Origin: Streptomyces olivaceoviridis
Lineage (GTDB): Bacteria > Actinomycetota > Actinomycetes > Streptomycetales > Streptomycetaceae
Direction: 5' to 3'
DNA: 64,000 nucleotides
NCBI RefSeq assembly: GCF_014650115.1
Contig: NZ_BMUI01000003.1
Span: 1 to 64,000 of the forward strand
The notes under the pieces are model-generated. The model was not told where the DNA came from. It searched no databases and was given only the letters and a program-made list of their open reading frames with translations. A program made the position numbers and the translations under genes. The number at the start of each line of letters is the position of its first letter. Within the stretch, counting starts at the first letter, position 1. Below are positions 27,190 to 35,590 of the stretch, in pieces.

Positions 27190-28371
27190 GTGACCGACAC
27201 CGCAGGCAAGCCCGTCGGTCCCGGTCCGGGGGCGGGGGCCTCCGCGACCGGGGACGGGCTGATACGGCGCCGGCGGCGGCGGTGGGGGCGGAACTCCGCG
27301 CTGGGGGCTGCCGTACTCCTCGTCGTGGCCGCGGGTGCCGGGTGGGCCGTCTACGCGAGGCTCAGCGCCAACATCACCGCCGACGAGGCCGCCGCCGCCG
27401 AGCTGGCGCGGTTCGAGCGGGAGCGGCCCACCGCGCTGGTGCGGGACGCGCAGAACATCCTGCTGATCGGGTCCGACACGCGGGCCGGGGCCGGCAACGG
27501 CAAGTACGGGAAGGACGCCGGCACCGAGCGGTCGGACACGACGATCCTGCTGCACCTCGCCGCCGACCGGCACAGCGCCACCGCCGTCTCGCTGCCCCGG
27601 GACCTGATGGTGGACATCCCGAGCTGCGGGCAGAAGGACGGCAGGCGCAGCGATCCGGTGTTCGCGATGTTCAACCACGCCTTCCAGGTGGGCGGTTCGG
27701 CGTGCACGATCCGGACCGTCGAGAAGCTGACCGGCATCCGGATCGACCACCACATGGTCCTGGACTTCAGCGGGTTCAAGGAGATGGTGGACGCCGTCGA
27801 CGGCGTGCAGGTGTGCCTGAAGGAACCGGTGGACGACAAGGCGGCGAAGCTGAAGCTGCCCGCGGGGAAGGTCAGGCTCGACGGGGAGCAGGCACTCGGG
27901 TTCGTCCGCGCCCGCAAGTCGCTGGGGAACGGCAGCGACACCGAACGCATGGAGCGGCAGCAGCGGTTCCTCGGCGCGCTCGTCAACAAGGTGCAGAGCA
28001 TCCTGCTGAACCCGGTGAAGCTGTATCCGGTGCTGAACGCGGCGACCTCCTCGCTGACCACCGATCCGGAACTGGCAAGTCTGGGCGGTTTGTATCAGTT
28101 GGTGCGTGGACTGCGTGACATCCCCAGCGAACATGTCCAGTTCCTGACGGTGCCGAGGGAGTCGTACGTCTACGACGCCAACCGCGATCAACTCGTGGAG
28201 CCGGAGGCCGAGACGCTGTTCGCCCGGCTGCGGGCCGATCGCCCGGTCGTGGTGACCCGGGAGAACGCACAGGAAATCCCCGGGCAGGACACGGGGTCCG
28301 GCACGGCGGACGACCCCTCGCCCGCCCCGACGTTCCGCGGGAGGACCGCCGCCGAACAGACCTGTGAGTGA
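27190..28371 (+). CDS. LytR-CpsA-Psr family protein (first of five)
   Basis: A 393-residue protein from the GTG at 27190. It has a basic cytoplasmic start (RRRRRRWGR), one membrane helix (about 39-57) and an LCP domain from about 88 to 300. LCP enzymes transfer undecaprenyl-linked glycopolymers (teichoic acids, arabinogalactan, capsules) to peptidoglycan. The pyrophosphate-lipid pocket residues are visible: NILLIGSDTRAG, the ERSDTTILLHL acidic pair, SLPRDLMVDIP, and FVRARKSL before the Arg-rich ERMERQQRFL. It lacks the C-terminal LytR_C domain carried by the next three LCP genes, so it is the minimal version. Confidence 0.92.
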   Translation: MTDTAGKPVGPGPGAGASATGDGLIRRRRRRWGRNSALGAAVLLVVAAGAGWAVYARLSANITADEAAAAELARFERERPTALVRDAQNILLIGSDTRAGAGNGKYGKDAGTERSDTTILLHLAADRHSATAVSLPRDLMVDIPSCGQKDGRRSDPVFAMFNHAFQVGGSACTIRTVEKLTGIRIDHHMVLDFSGFKEMVDAVDGVQVCLKEPVDDKAAKLKLPAGKVRLDGEQALGFVRARKSLGNGSDTERMERQQRFLGALVNKVQSILLNPVKLYPVLNAATSSLTTDPELASLGGLYQLVRGLRDIPSEHVQFLTVPRESYVYDANRDQLVEPEAETLFARLRADRPVVVTRENAQEIPGQDTGSGTADDPSPAPTFRGRTAAEQTCE

Positions 28372-28395
28372 GCCGCGCACCGGGGTGGTGAACTG

Positions 28396-28421
28396 CCGTT
28401 CAGAAAATCCGTTCAGAAAAT
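28396..28421 (+). repeat. Exact 13-bp tandem duplication before the second LCP gene
   Basis: CCGTTCAGAAAAT occurs twice with no gap (28396-28408 and 28409-28421), 25 bp after the stop of the first LCP gene in a 244-bp gap. The A-rich ends contrast with the GC-rich background. It could be a tandem regulator site or a duplicated upstream promoter element. No other gene is visible in the gap. Confidence 0.85.
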
Positions 28422-28615
28422 GAGGGGGATTGCCCGGTTGTAGGCATGTCGAATTTGTCACCAGCGTCGCTCGACGCTCAACTGGGCGGATAGTGTGAGC
28501 GATCCGGTGCACCTGGCCGCGAGGTCCGACCTGGGGTCGTGCACTGTTTCACCGAGACCCGAGCGCCTTGGAGGGGGAAGGCGCCGCGTGGCCCCGACGG
28601 AGGATTCGGACAACC

Positions 28616-30394
28616 GTGGACGCGCAAGGCCGTGGGCGGGCGGACAACATCGACCCCGCAGACCAGTGGGTGCTCAATCCGAACACCGGCGAATACGAAC
28701 TGCGACTGAGCCCTTCCGCAGCGCAGTCGCCGGTTCCCGGACCGCGCAGACCGTCCCCCCGGGACGGCGATGACGCGGCGGGCGGCCGTGCCCGGCAGAC
28801 GGCCGGTGAGGACCGGCAGACGACCGGCAAGGACCGACAGACGCCCCGGGCGCGCGGCGCCGAGGTGCCGGCTCCGCGCTCGGCCCGGCGCCGGGGCGCC
28901 GAGCCGGAGGCACCGCAGGGCAGGCGCGCCTCCCGGCGGCCGGTGAAGAAGAAGTCGACGGCGAAGAAGGTGCTGCTGTGGACCGGCGGGTCCATGGCCT
29001 TCGTACTCGTCGCCGTGTCGGCCGCCGGCTACCTCTACATCAAGCACCTGAACGACAACATCACCTCCGTGTCGGACGACGGCGCCAGCACCGGCGGCTT
29101 CCGCAAGGACGAGGCGATCAACATCCTGGTGATCGGCACGGACAAGCGCACGGGCGCGGGCAACGAGGGCTACGGCGACTCGGGCAGCGTCGGGCACGCC
29201 GACACGACGATCCTGCTGCACCTCTCCAAGGACCGGTCCAACGCCACCGCGCTGAGTATCCCGCGCGACCTGATCGTGGACGTCCCGGACTGCCCGACCG
29301 AGCAGGAGGACGGCACCACCAAGGTCATCCCGGGCTCGCAGGGCGTCCGCTTCAACGAGAGCCTCGGCCAGGACGACCGTACGCCGAGCTGCACCATGCG
29401 CACGGTGACCGAGCTGACCGGGATCAAGCCGGACGACTTCATGGTCGCCGACTTCAACGCCGTCAAGACGCTGACCGAGGCGGTCGGCGGCGTCGAGGTG
29501 TGTCTGGCCAAGGACATCGACGACCCCAAGTCGCATCTGAAGCTGTCCGAGGGCAAGCACACGATCTACGGTGAGCAGGCGCTGGCGTTCGTGCGCACCC
29601 GGCACTCCGTCGGCTTCGGCGGCGACCTGAGCCGGATCGAGCTCCAGCAGCAGTTCCTGGGCGCGCTGATGCGCAAGCTGAAGGGCAACGCCACGCTCAC
29701 CAGCCCGACGAAGATGGTGAAGCTGGCGGAGGCGGGCACCAAGGCCCTCACCGTCGACGACAAGCTCAAGGACATCGGCAAGCTGAAGGACCTGGGTCTG
29801 GAGCTGGGCAAGCTCAACCCCAAGAACCTGACCTTCACCACGGTGCCGGTCGTGGACAACCCGGCGGAGAAGATCCACGCCACGGTCGTCCTCAACGAGT
29901 CGAAGGCTCCGGCGGTCTTCGACGCCATCAGCAACGACGTCTCCTTCACCGACGTGAAGAAGAAGGAGAAGGCGGCGAAGGACGCGCAGGCCGCCCGGCT
30001 CAAGGGCACCAAGGCGCCCGCCTCCGAGGTGCGGGTGCGCATCCTCAACGGCGGGGCCCAGGCGGGCAGCGCCCAGGCGGTGCTCAACTGGCTCCAGAAC
30101 GACGAGGGCGTGACCAAGTCGGAGAACGCGGGCAACGCGCCCGCCGAGTTGGCCAAGACCACGCTGGAGTACGGTCCCGACCAGGCGGCCCAGGCTCGCC
30201 GGCTGGCCGCGATCATGGGCCTGTCCGGGGCCGCGCTGAAACCGGGCGAGAGCGTGACCAACTCCCAGGGGCTGCCGGCGATGACGCTGACCCTGGGCAA
30301 GGACTTCAAGGGAGCGGGGGTCTCCCTGACGGCGCCGACGAAGGCGCCGGACGTGGACAAGTCCACGGCAGACAAGGTCAAGTGCGCCTCGTAG
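28616..30394 (+). CDS. LytR-CpsA-Psr family protein with C-terminal LytR_C domain (second of five)
   Basis: A 592-residue protein from the GTG at 28616 (GGAGG 12 bases before); an in-frame TTG at 28568 is the alternative start. A cytoplasmic region of about 115 residues, rich in Arg, Gly and Gln, precedes one membrane helix (about 122-145). The LCP domain (about 165-380) has NILVIGTDKRTGAGNEG, ADTTILLHLSKD, SIPRDLIVDVPDCP and AFVRTRHSVGFGGDLSR. A LytR_C domain (about 465-560; VRVRILNGGAQAGSAQAVLNW) ends the protein. It probably links a wall glycopolymer to peptidoglycan at the outer membrane face. A long hairpin follows the stop. Confidence 0.92.
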   Translation: MDAQGRGRADNIDPADQWVLNPNTGEYELRLSPSAAQSPVPGPRRPSPRDGDDAAGGRARQTAGEDRQTTGKDRQTPRARGAEVPAPRSARRRGAEPEAPQGRRASRRPVKKKSTAKKVLLWTGGSMAFVLVAVSAAGYLYIKHLNDNITSVSDDGASTGGFRKDEAINILVIGTDKRTGAGNEGYGDSGSVGHADTTILLHLSKDRSNATALSIPRDLIVDVPDCPTEQEDGTTKVIPGSQGVRFNESLGQDDRTPSCTMRTVTELTGIKPDDFMVADFNAVKTLTEAVGGVEVCLAKDIDDPKSHLKLSEGKHTIYGEQALAFVRTRHSVGFGGDLSRIELQQQFLGALMRKLKGNATLTSPTKMVKLAEAGTKALTVDDKLKDIGKLKDLGLELGKLNPKNLTFTTVPVVDNPAEKIHATVVLNESKAPAVFDAISNDVSFTDVKKKEKAAKDAQAARLKGTKAPASEVRVRILNGGAQAGSAQAVLNWLQNDEGVTKSENAGNAPAELAKTTLEYGPDQAAQARRLAAIMGLSGAALKPGESVTNSQGLPAMTLTLGKDFKGAGVSLTAPTKAPDVDKSTADKVKCAS

Positions 30395-30404
30395 GTAACC
30401 CTAT

Positions 30405-30442
30405 GGGCCCGTCAAGCGTCTAACCGGACGCGGGACGGGCCC
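30405..30442 (+). terminator. Extended hairpin between the second and third LCP genes
   Basis: The outer stem GGGCCCGTC/GACGGGCCC (9 bp) and inner stem GCGTC/GACGC are stacked around a 6-base loop with 2-base bulges. It begins 11 bp after the stop at 30394 and should end that transcript, so the next LCP gene needs its own promoter or read-through. Confidence 0.8.
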
Positions 30443-30476
30443 GTTGCTTGGCGCAAGGGTGGGGAGGGCAGGGAGT

Positions 30477-32135
30477 TTGGCGCAGAGCGAGGTGCGCGGG
30501 GAGGCTCCGGCGGTCGAGGACACGAAGTCGCTCGCGCCGAAGAACTCGGACGCGCCGGCGCGTTCCGGCCGGCACGGCAGTGGACGTGGCGGCGGACGGC
30601 GGACGGGTGGGCCGAAGACCGAACGGCGGCGCAGACGGCGGGTGCTGCGCTGGTCGGCCACTGTGCTGGCGGTGGTGATACTCGGCACGGCCGGTGCCGG
30701 ATATCTCTACTACCAGCATCTCAACAGCAACATCGAGAAGGGCAAGCGGGCCAACGGCGACGACTCCAAGGCGCACAGGACCCGCCCGAACGCGGCCGGC
30801 CAGACCCCGCTGAACATCCTGCTGATCGGCTCCGACAGCCGGAACTCCAAGGAGAACGTGAAGCTCGGCGGCAGCAGGGACCACGTCGGCGACCCGCCGC
30901 TCGGTGACGTGCAGATGCTCATCCACCTCTCGGCGGACCGCAAGAGCGCCGCCATGGTGAGCATCCCGCGGGACACCCGGGTGGACATCCCCGAGTGCAC
31001 GGACCCCAAGACCGACCACGTCTATCCGGCGACGAACGACATCATCAACGTCAGCCTGGCCCGCGGTGGGGCCGGCTGCACCCTGCTCACCTGGGAGAAC
31101 CTCACCGGGGTCTACATCGACCACTGGATGACGATCGACTTCGCGGGCGTGGTGCGGATGGCGGACGCGATCGGGGGTGTCGAGGTGTGCGTCAACCAGA
31201 ACGTGTGGGACCACTCGACGCCCCGCCAGCGCGGCGGCTCCGGCCTGAAGCTGAGGAGGGGTTCGCACCAGGTGAAGGGCGAGCAGGCACTTCAGTGGCT
31301 GCGCACCCGGCACGCCTGGGGCAGCGACCTGATGCGGGCCCGCGCGCAGCACATGTACCTGAACTCGATGGTCCGCACGCTGAAGCAGCAGAACGTGTTC
31401 ACCGACACCGGCCGGCTGATGGACCTGGCCGACGCGGCCACCAAGTCCCTGAAGGTCTCCGAGGAGATCGGCACGGTCAAGAAGCTGTACGACCTGGGCA
31501 TGGAGATGAAGTCGGTGCCGACCGACCGCATCACCAGCCTGACGATGCCCAACATCCCGGACCCGCAGGACCCGGACAACCACGTCGTACCGGACGAAGA
31601 CAAGGCCGCCAAGGTGTGGCAGATGCTCCAGGACGACGTGCCGCTCGACAAGAACGGCGGGGACTCCGGGCCGAAGAAGGACACGGGCAAGGACGAGCCG
31701 GCCAAGAAGCCCTCGCTCGACGCGAGCCGGCTCGGGGTGCTGGTGCAGAACGCCACCCGGACCGGCACCGAGGCCCCGGTGCCGCAGCGGGCGTCGGCGA
31801 TCGGCCAGGTGCTCGTGCAGAAGGGCTACGCGCGGGCGCAGGCCGACACCTCGGGGAGCCTGGCCGAGGACAAGACGGTCGTGCGGTATCCGAGCGCGGA
31901 CCTGGAGGGTGACGCCCAGGCGGTGGCCAAGGCGCTGGGCATCCCGATGAGTTCGGTCAAGAAGTCGACCGACGTGTCGGGGGTCACCGTCGTCGTCGGC
32001 GCGGACTGGCGCTCGGGCAGCAGCTACCCCAAGCAGTCCCAGCCGGAGGCGGGCGACCTGCCCGAGGGCACCGACGCCGTCAACGCCTCGGACAAGGGGG
32101 ACTGCATGGACGTGTACGGGCCCTACCAGTGGTAG
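30477..32135 (+). CDS. LytR-CpsA-Psr family protein with C-terminal LytR_C domain (third of five)
   Basis: A 552-residue protein if the TTG at 30477 is used, preceded by GGGGAGG nine bases upstream; another TTG at 30444 lies inside the terminator hairpin and is less likely. The N-terminal tail of about 60 residues is Arg/Gly-rich, followed by a membrane helix (about 63-80). The LCP domain has NILLIGSDSRNSKEN, GDVQMLIHLSADRK, SIPRDTRVDIPECTDP, DHWMTIDFAGVVRM and QWLRTRHAW. The C-terminal LytR_C domain (about 405-500) begins LGVLVQNATRTGTEAPVPQR. It converges on a glycosyltransferase gene through a long palindrome. Confidence 0.92.
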   Translation: MAQSEVRGEAPAVEDTKSLAPKNSDAPARSGRHGSGRGGGRRTGGPKTERRRRRRVLRWSATVLAVVILGTAGAGYLYYQHLNSNIEKGKRANGDDSKAHRTRPNAAGQTPLNILLIGSDSRNSKENVKLGGSRDHVGDPPLGDVQMLIHLSADRKSAAMVSIPRDTRVDIPECTDPKTDHVYPATNDIINVSLARGGAGCTLLTWENLTGVYIDHWMTIDFAGVVRMADAIGGVEVCVNQNVWDHSTPRQRGGSGLKLRRGSHQVKGEQALQWLRTRHAWGSDLMRARAQHMYLNSMVRTLKQQNVFTDTGRLMDLADAATKSLKVSEEIGTVKKLYDLGMEMKSVPTDRITSLTMPNIPDPQDPDNHVVPDEDKAAKVWQMLQDDVPLDKNGGDSGPKKDTGKDEPAKKPSLDASRLGVLVQNATRTGTEAPVPQRASAIGQVLVQKGYARAQADTSGSLAEDKTVVRYPSADLEGDAQAVAKALGIPMSSVKKSTDVSGVTVVVGADWRSGSSYPKQSQPEAGDLPEGTDAVNASDKGDCMDVYGPYQW

Positions 32136-32153
32136 TGACGCCCCTGCGCGCAT

Positions 32154-32187
32154 GAAGGGGCCCCTCCCGCGCGGGAGGGGCCCCTTC
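32154..32187. terminator. Perfect 34-bp palindrome, bidirectional terminator
   Basis: GAAGGGGCCCCTCCCGC and its exact reverse complement abut without a spacer, between the third LCP gene (+) and the glycosyltransferase (-). It is 18 bp after one stop and 9 bp after the other, so it terminates both. Confidence 0.9.
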
Positions 32188-32196
32188 GGGTGTCCG

Positions 32197-33228
32197 TCAG
32201 GCGGCGGCGTCCACGACCGCGGGCCGCCGGGAGGCGATGACCCTCTTCGCCAGGGACTTCGGGCTGGTCAGGAAGCCCCAGCCCCACGACATGTGCATGG
32301 TGGCGAGGGCCACCGGGATCTGGAGCCGGGCCTTCGGCCGCAGCCCCTTGCCGGCCGGGACGGAGCCCGCGGCTATCGCGGCCAGGTAGCCGCCGGGGAT
32401 CACGAGGCCCCACGGGGTCAGCGCCGCGCCGACGACCAGACCCGCGGCTATCGCGCACACCGCCGTCGGCGGCGCCAGGTAGCGCAGGTTGATCGAGCCG
32501 GAGTGGTAGCGGGCGACGACGTGCCGCCAACGGCCGTAGTCCTTGTACTGCTTGGCCAGCGCCCGCACCGACGGCCGCGGCCGGTACGACACCTTCAGCT
32601 CGGGCGAGAACCAGATGAGCCCGCCCGCCTCACGGATGCGGAAGTTCAGCTCCCAGTCCTGGGCGCGGATGAACTCCTCGTTGTAGCCGCCCTGCTGCTC
32701 CAGCGCCTCGCGGCGGAAGACGCCGAGGTAGACCGTCTCGGCGGGGCCGGCCTGGCCGCCGGTGTGGAACGCCGCGTTGCCGACGCCGATCTTCGAGGTC
32801 ATCGCGGCGGCCACCGCGTGCTCCCAGTCGGTCTCCCCCTCGGCGTGCATGATGCCGCCGACGTTCTGCGCGCCGGTCTCCTCCAGGAGCCGCACGGCGG
32901 TCGCGATGTAGTTCGGCGAGAGCATGCCGTGGCCGTCGACGCGGACCACGATGGGGTGCCGGGAGGCCTTGATCGCCGCGTTCAGCGCCGCGGGCGTGCG
33001 GCCGGTCGGGTTCGGGACGGTGTGCACGCGCGGGTCTTCGGCGACCAGCTCGGCGGCGATCTCGTCCGTGCGGTCCGTGGACGGACCGAGGGCGATCACG
33101 ACCTCCATCTCGCCGGCGTACTCCTGCGCGAGGATCGCTTGGACGGCCCCGCGCAGATGCCGCTCCTCATCGAGGACGGGCATGATCACGGACACTGCGG
33201 GGAGCCGCACGTCGGGCTTGGCGTTCAT
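32197..33228 (-). CDS. Family 2 glycosyltransferase with membrane anchor
   Basis: A 343-residue protein from the ATG at 33228. A GT-A domain occupies residues about 10-240: VSVIMPVLDEERHLRGAV, IALGPSTDRTDEI, VRVDGHGMLSPNYI with the metal-binding DGH and QDWELNFRIREAGG. Two hydrophobic segments near 265-310 suggest a membrane tether. It resembles enzymes making exopolysaccharide or succinoglycan-type polymers. Its place in the middle of five LCP genes suggests it helps make the glycopolymer that they attach. Sugar and acceptor are unknown. Confidence 0.85.
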   Translation of the reverse strand: MNAKPDVRLPAVSVIMPVLDEERHLRGAVQAILAQEYAGEMEVVIALGPSTDRTDEIAAELVAEDPRVHTVPNPTGRTPAALNAAIKASRHPIVVRVDGHGMLSPNYIATAVRLLEETGAQNVGGIMHAEGETDWEHAVAAAMTSKIGVGNAAFHTGGQAGPAETVYLGVFRREALEQQGGYNEEFIRAQDWELNFRIREAGGLIWFSPELKVSYRPRPSVRALAKQYKDYGRWRHVVARYHSGSINLRYLAPPTAVCAIAAGLVVGAALTPWGLVIPGGYLAAIAAGSVPAGKGLRPKARLQIPVALATMHMSWGWGFLTSPKSLAKRVIASRRPAVVDAAA

Positions 33229-33356
33229 AGGGGCCTCACGTTACCGCGAACGGGGGATACGGGTGCGCGCCGCCGGGCCTGCGACGCGGGCTGGAGATCG
33301 TATCGGCCTACTGTGCTCACGGATCCCACGTACGGCCTCGTCCGGAGGTGTCCCCC

Positions 33357-34877
33357 TTGCCCAGCCCGCCCCGGTCCCCCTCCCCCACCGCCAGAAGCGT
33401 GGGAGGGGCTCCCAGCCCGCAGCGCCGCCCGCGGTCACCCCGCCGGGTGCCGCGCCCGCCCGAGCGGCGGGTACGGCCGGTCCGGCCGCCGCGGCGGCCA
33501 CGCTGGGCCATGCGGGCGGTCACCACGCTGTCGGTCGTGGTGCTCGCCTCCGCCGGGATCGGGCACGCGGTGGTCGCCAGCCTGGACGCGGGCATCGCCC
33601 GGATCGACGCCTTCAAGGACATGAAGAACCGGCCCCGGGCCGGGCACGGCATGAACGTCCTGCTGGTCGGCACCGACGGCCGCGACAAGCTCAGCGAGCG
33701 GGACCGGCGGGCCTACCGGCTGGGCGGGGCACCCTGTCACTGCACCGACACCATGATGATCGTGCACATCGCGGAGGACCGGGAGCGGGCCACCGTGGTG
33801 AGCCTGCCGCGCGACTCCTACGCCGAGACGCCCGCGCACGTCGACCAGAACACCGGGCAGCGGCACGGCCCCCACCCGGTCAGGCTCAACGCGGCCTACG
33901 CCGAGGGCGGCCCCCAGCTGACCATCCGCACGGTCGAGGGCATGACCCATGTGAAGATCGACCACTATCTGGAGGTCGACTTCACCAGCTTCATGAGGAC
34001 CGTGGACGTCCTCGGCGGGGTCAAGGTGTGCACGCCGACGCCGCTGAAGGACCGGTACACCGGACTCGACCTCGCGCCCGGCACGTACACCCTCCGGGGC
34101 GGGCAGGCGCTCCAGTACGTACGGGCCCGGCACGTCGACGGTGCCAGCGACCTGGGCCGGATGAAGCGACAGCAGCGGTTCCTGGCCGCGCTGCTGGACA
34201 AGGCGACCTCCTCCGGGGTGCTGCTGAACCCGATGCGGTTCCGGGACGTGACCCGGGCGGTGCTCGGCTCGGTCCGCGCCGACGCGGGCTTCGGCACCGA
34301 CGAGCTGCTCGACCTCGGCCGCGCGATGCGGAACTTCTCGCCGTCCTCGTCCGAGTTCACCACCGTCCCGATCGGACGGATGGACTACCCGGTCAAGGGC
34401 ATCGGCTCGACCCTGAAGTGGGACCTGCCCAAGGCGGAGCAGTTGTTCGGGGCACTGCGGGACGACAAGCCGCTCGCCGATCGGCAGCCGCGCCGTGACC
34501 CGGCGCGGACTCCGGTGCCGGTGGAGGTGTCCCCGGACACGATCCGGGTCCAGGTGGCGAACGGCAGCGGCACGGTGGGGCTGGCCAAGCGGGTCGACGC
34601 GGCACTCGCGGCGACCGGCTTCGCCACCACCCGCCGGCCGGTGACCGCGCCCGCCCGGGTGGCGCGCACGGTCGTCTTCTACGACCCCCGCTGGGACCGC
34701 TCCGCCCGTTCCCTGGCCGCGGCGCTGCCGGGCAGCGAGCTGCGGGCCGTGCCGGGCCAGGGACCGCTGCTGAAGGTGACGGCGGGCGCGGAGTTCACGA
34801 CCGTGCGGAAGGTACGGTTCGACGACCCGGCGCAGCCGGAGCAGAGCGTCGTACGGGGCAACGAGGTGACGTGCTGA
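33357..34877 (+). CDS. LytR-CpsA-Psr family protein with C-terminal LytR_C domain (fourth of five)
   Basis: A 506-residue protein from the TTG at 33357, chosen for GGAGG eight bases upstream. The first 50 residues are Pro/Arg/Ser-rich and partly encoded by a hairpin-forming repeat (33377-33409). A membrane helix follows at about 52-73. The LCP domain has MNVLLVGTDGRDKLSERDR, CHCTDTMMIVHIAEDRE, SLPRDSYAETPAHV, DHYLEVDFTSFMRT and QYVRARHVDGASDLGRMKRQ. A LytR_C domain (IRVQVANGSGTVGLAKRVD, about 390-480) follows. An unusual Cys-x-Cys (CHC) lies next to the DT pair of the active site. The thioesterase gene converges 33 bp later. Confidence 0.9.
   Translation: MPSPPRSPSPTARSVGGAPSPQRRPRSPRRVPRPPERRVRPVRPPRRPRWAMRAVTTLSVVVLASAGIGHAVVASLDAGIARIDAFKDMKNRPRAGHGMNVLLVGTDGRDKLSERDRRAYRLGGAPCHCTDTMMIVHIAEDRERATVVSLPRDSYAETPAHVDQNTGQRHGPHPVRLNAAYAEGGPQLTIRTVEGMTHVKIDHYLEVDFTSFMRTVDVLGGVKVCTPTPLKDRYTGLDLAPGTYTLRGGQALQYVRARHVDGASDLGRMKRQQRFLAALLDKATSSGVLLNPMRFRDVTRAVLGSVRADAGFGTDELLDLGRAMRNFSPSSSEFTTVPIGRMDYPVKGIGSTLKWDLPKAEQLFGALRDDKPLADRQPRRDPARTPVPVEVSPDTIRVQVANGSGTVGLAKRVDAALAATGFATTRRPVTAPARVARTVVFYDPRWDRSARSLAAALPGSELRAVPGQGPLLKVTAGAEFTTVRKVRFDDPAQPEQSVVRGNEVTC
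33377..33409 (+). repeat. Hairpin-forming GC repeat inside the first codons of the fourth LCP gene
   Basis: The arms CCCCTCCCCCAC and GTGGGAGGGGC pair with one bulge around a 10-base loop. The element resembles short interspersed hairpins seen between Streptomyces genes. Here it lies inside the coding sequence and gives a Pro/Ser/Arg-rich stretch not shared by the other LCP proteins. Confidence 0.55.
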
Positions 34878-34910
34878 GCCCGTCCCCCAGCCCTCGGATC
34901 GGTCCCCGGA

Positions 34911-35471
34911 TCAGTCCTCGAAGCCTTCCGCCGCCCGCTTCTCCCGCAGTTCCCGGATCGCCCGGCGGCGGGCCAGGCGGTGGGTGCGGCGGATCTGGGC
35001 CTCCTGGTAGCGGCGGCGGTCGCGCTCGGTCTCCGGTATCACGGGCGGCACCCGGCGCGGCTTGCCGTCGGCGTCGACGCCCGTGAAGACCAGGTAGGCG
35101 GAGCCGACCTGGGTGGCCGGGTCCGACTCGTTCCAGCGCTCGGCGAGGACCCGGACGCCGATCTCCATCGAGGTCCGGCCGGTCCAGTTCACCTGCGCCT
35201 TGACGTGGACCAGGTCACCGACGCGGACCGGCTCCAGGAACACCATCTCGTCCATGGACGCGGTGACGGCGGGACCGCCGGAGTGCCGGCCGGCCACGGC
35301 GCCCGCCGCGTCGTCGACGAGCTTCATGATCACGCCACCGTGCACGGTCCCCAGCAGGTTGGTGTCGTTGTGGGTCATGATGTGGCTGAGGGTGGTGCGC
35401 GAGGCGGACGTGGGTTTGCCCGGGATGTCCGGTTCCATCGCCGGATCCGTGTCCGTGACCTGGTCTGTCAT
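34911..35471 (-). CDS. Acyl-CoA thioesterase, hotdog fold
   Basis: A 186-residue protein from the ATG at 35471 with GGGGGC before it. It is a single hotdog domain of the cytosolic acyl-CoA hydrolase (YciA/BACH-like) group: TLSHIMTHNDTNLLGTVHGGVIMKLVDDAAG (seen in parts: NDTNLLGTVHGG, KLVDDAAG) with the catalytic Asn/Asp pair, then MDEMVFLEPVRVGDLVHVKAQV. The C-terminal 40 residues are Arg/Glu-rich and helical. It hydrolyses acyl-CoA, preferred chain length unknown. It is convergent with the fourth LCP gene and divergent from the fifth. Confidence 0.9.
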   Translation of the reverse strand: MTDQVTDTDPAMEPDIPGKPTSASRTTLSHIMTHNDTNLLGTVHGGVIMKLVDDAAGAVAGRHSGGPAVTASMDEMVFLEPVRVGDLVHVKAQVNWTGRTSMEIGVRVLAERWNESDPATQVGSAYLVFTGVDADGKPRRVPPVIPETERDRRRYQEAQIRRTHRLARRRAIRELREKRAAEGFED

Positions 35472-35590
35472 GCCCCCTACCTTATGCCGAAGCCTCTTTC
35501 GCGGACTTTGTGTCGGGTTCGCAACAGCGAGGCCCTGATTTCCCGACATCCCTTGTCGAGCACATGGCCGGGCCCTGCACACTGGGGCGC

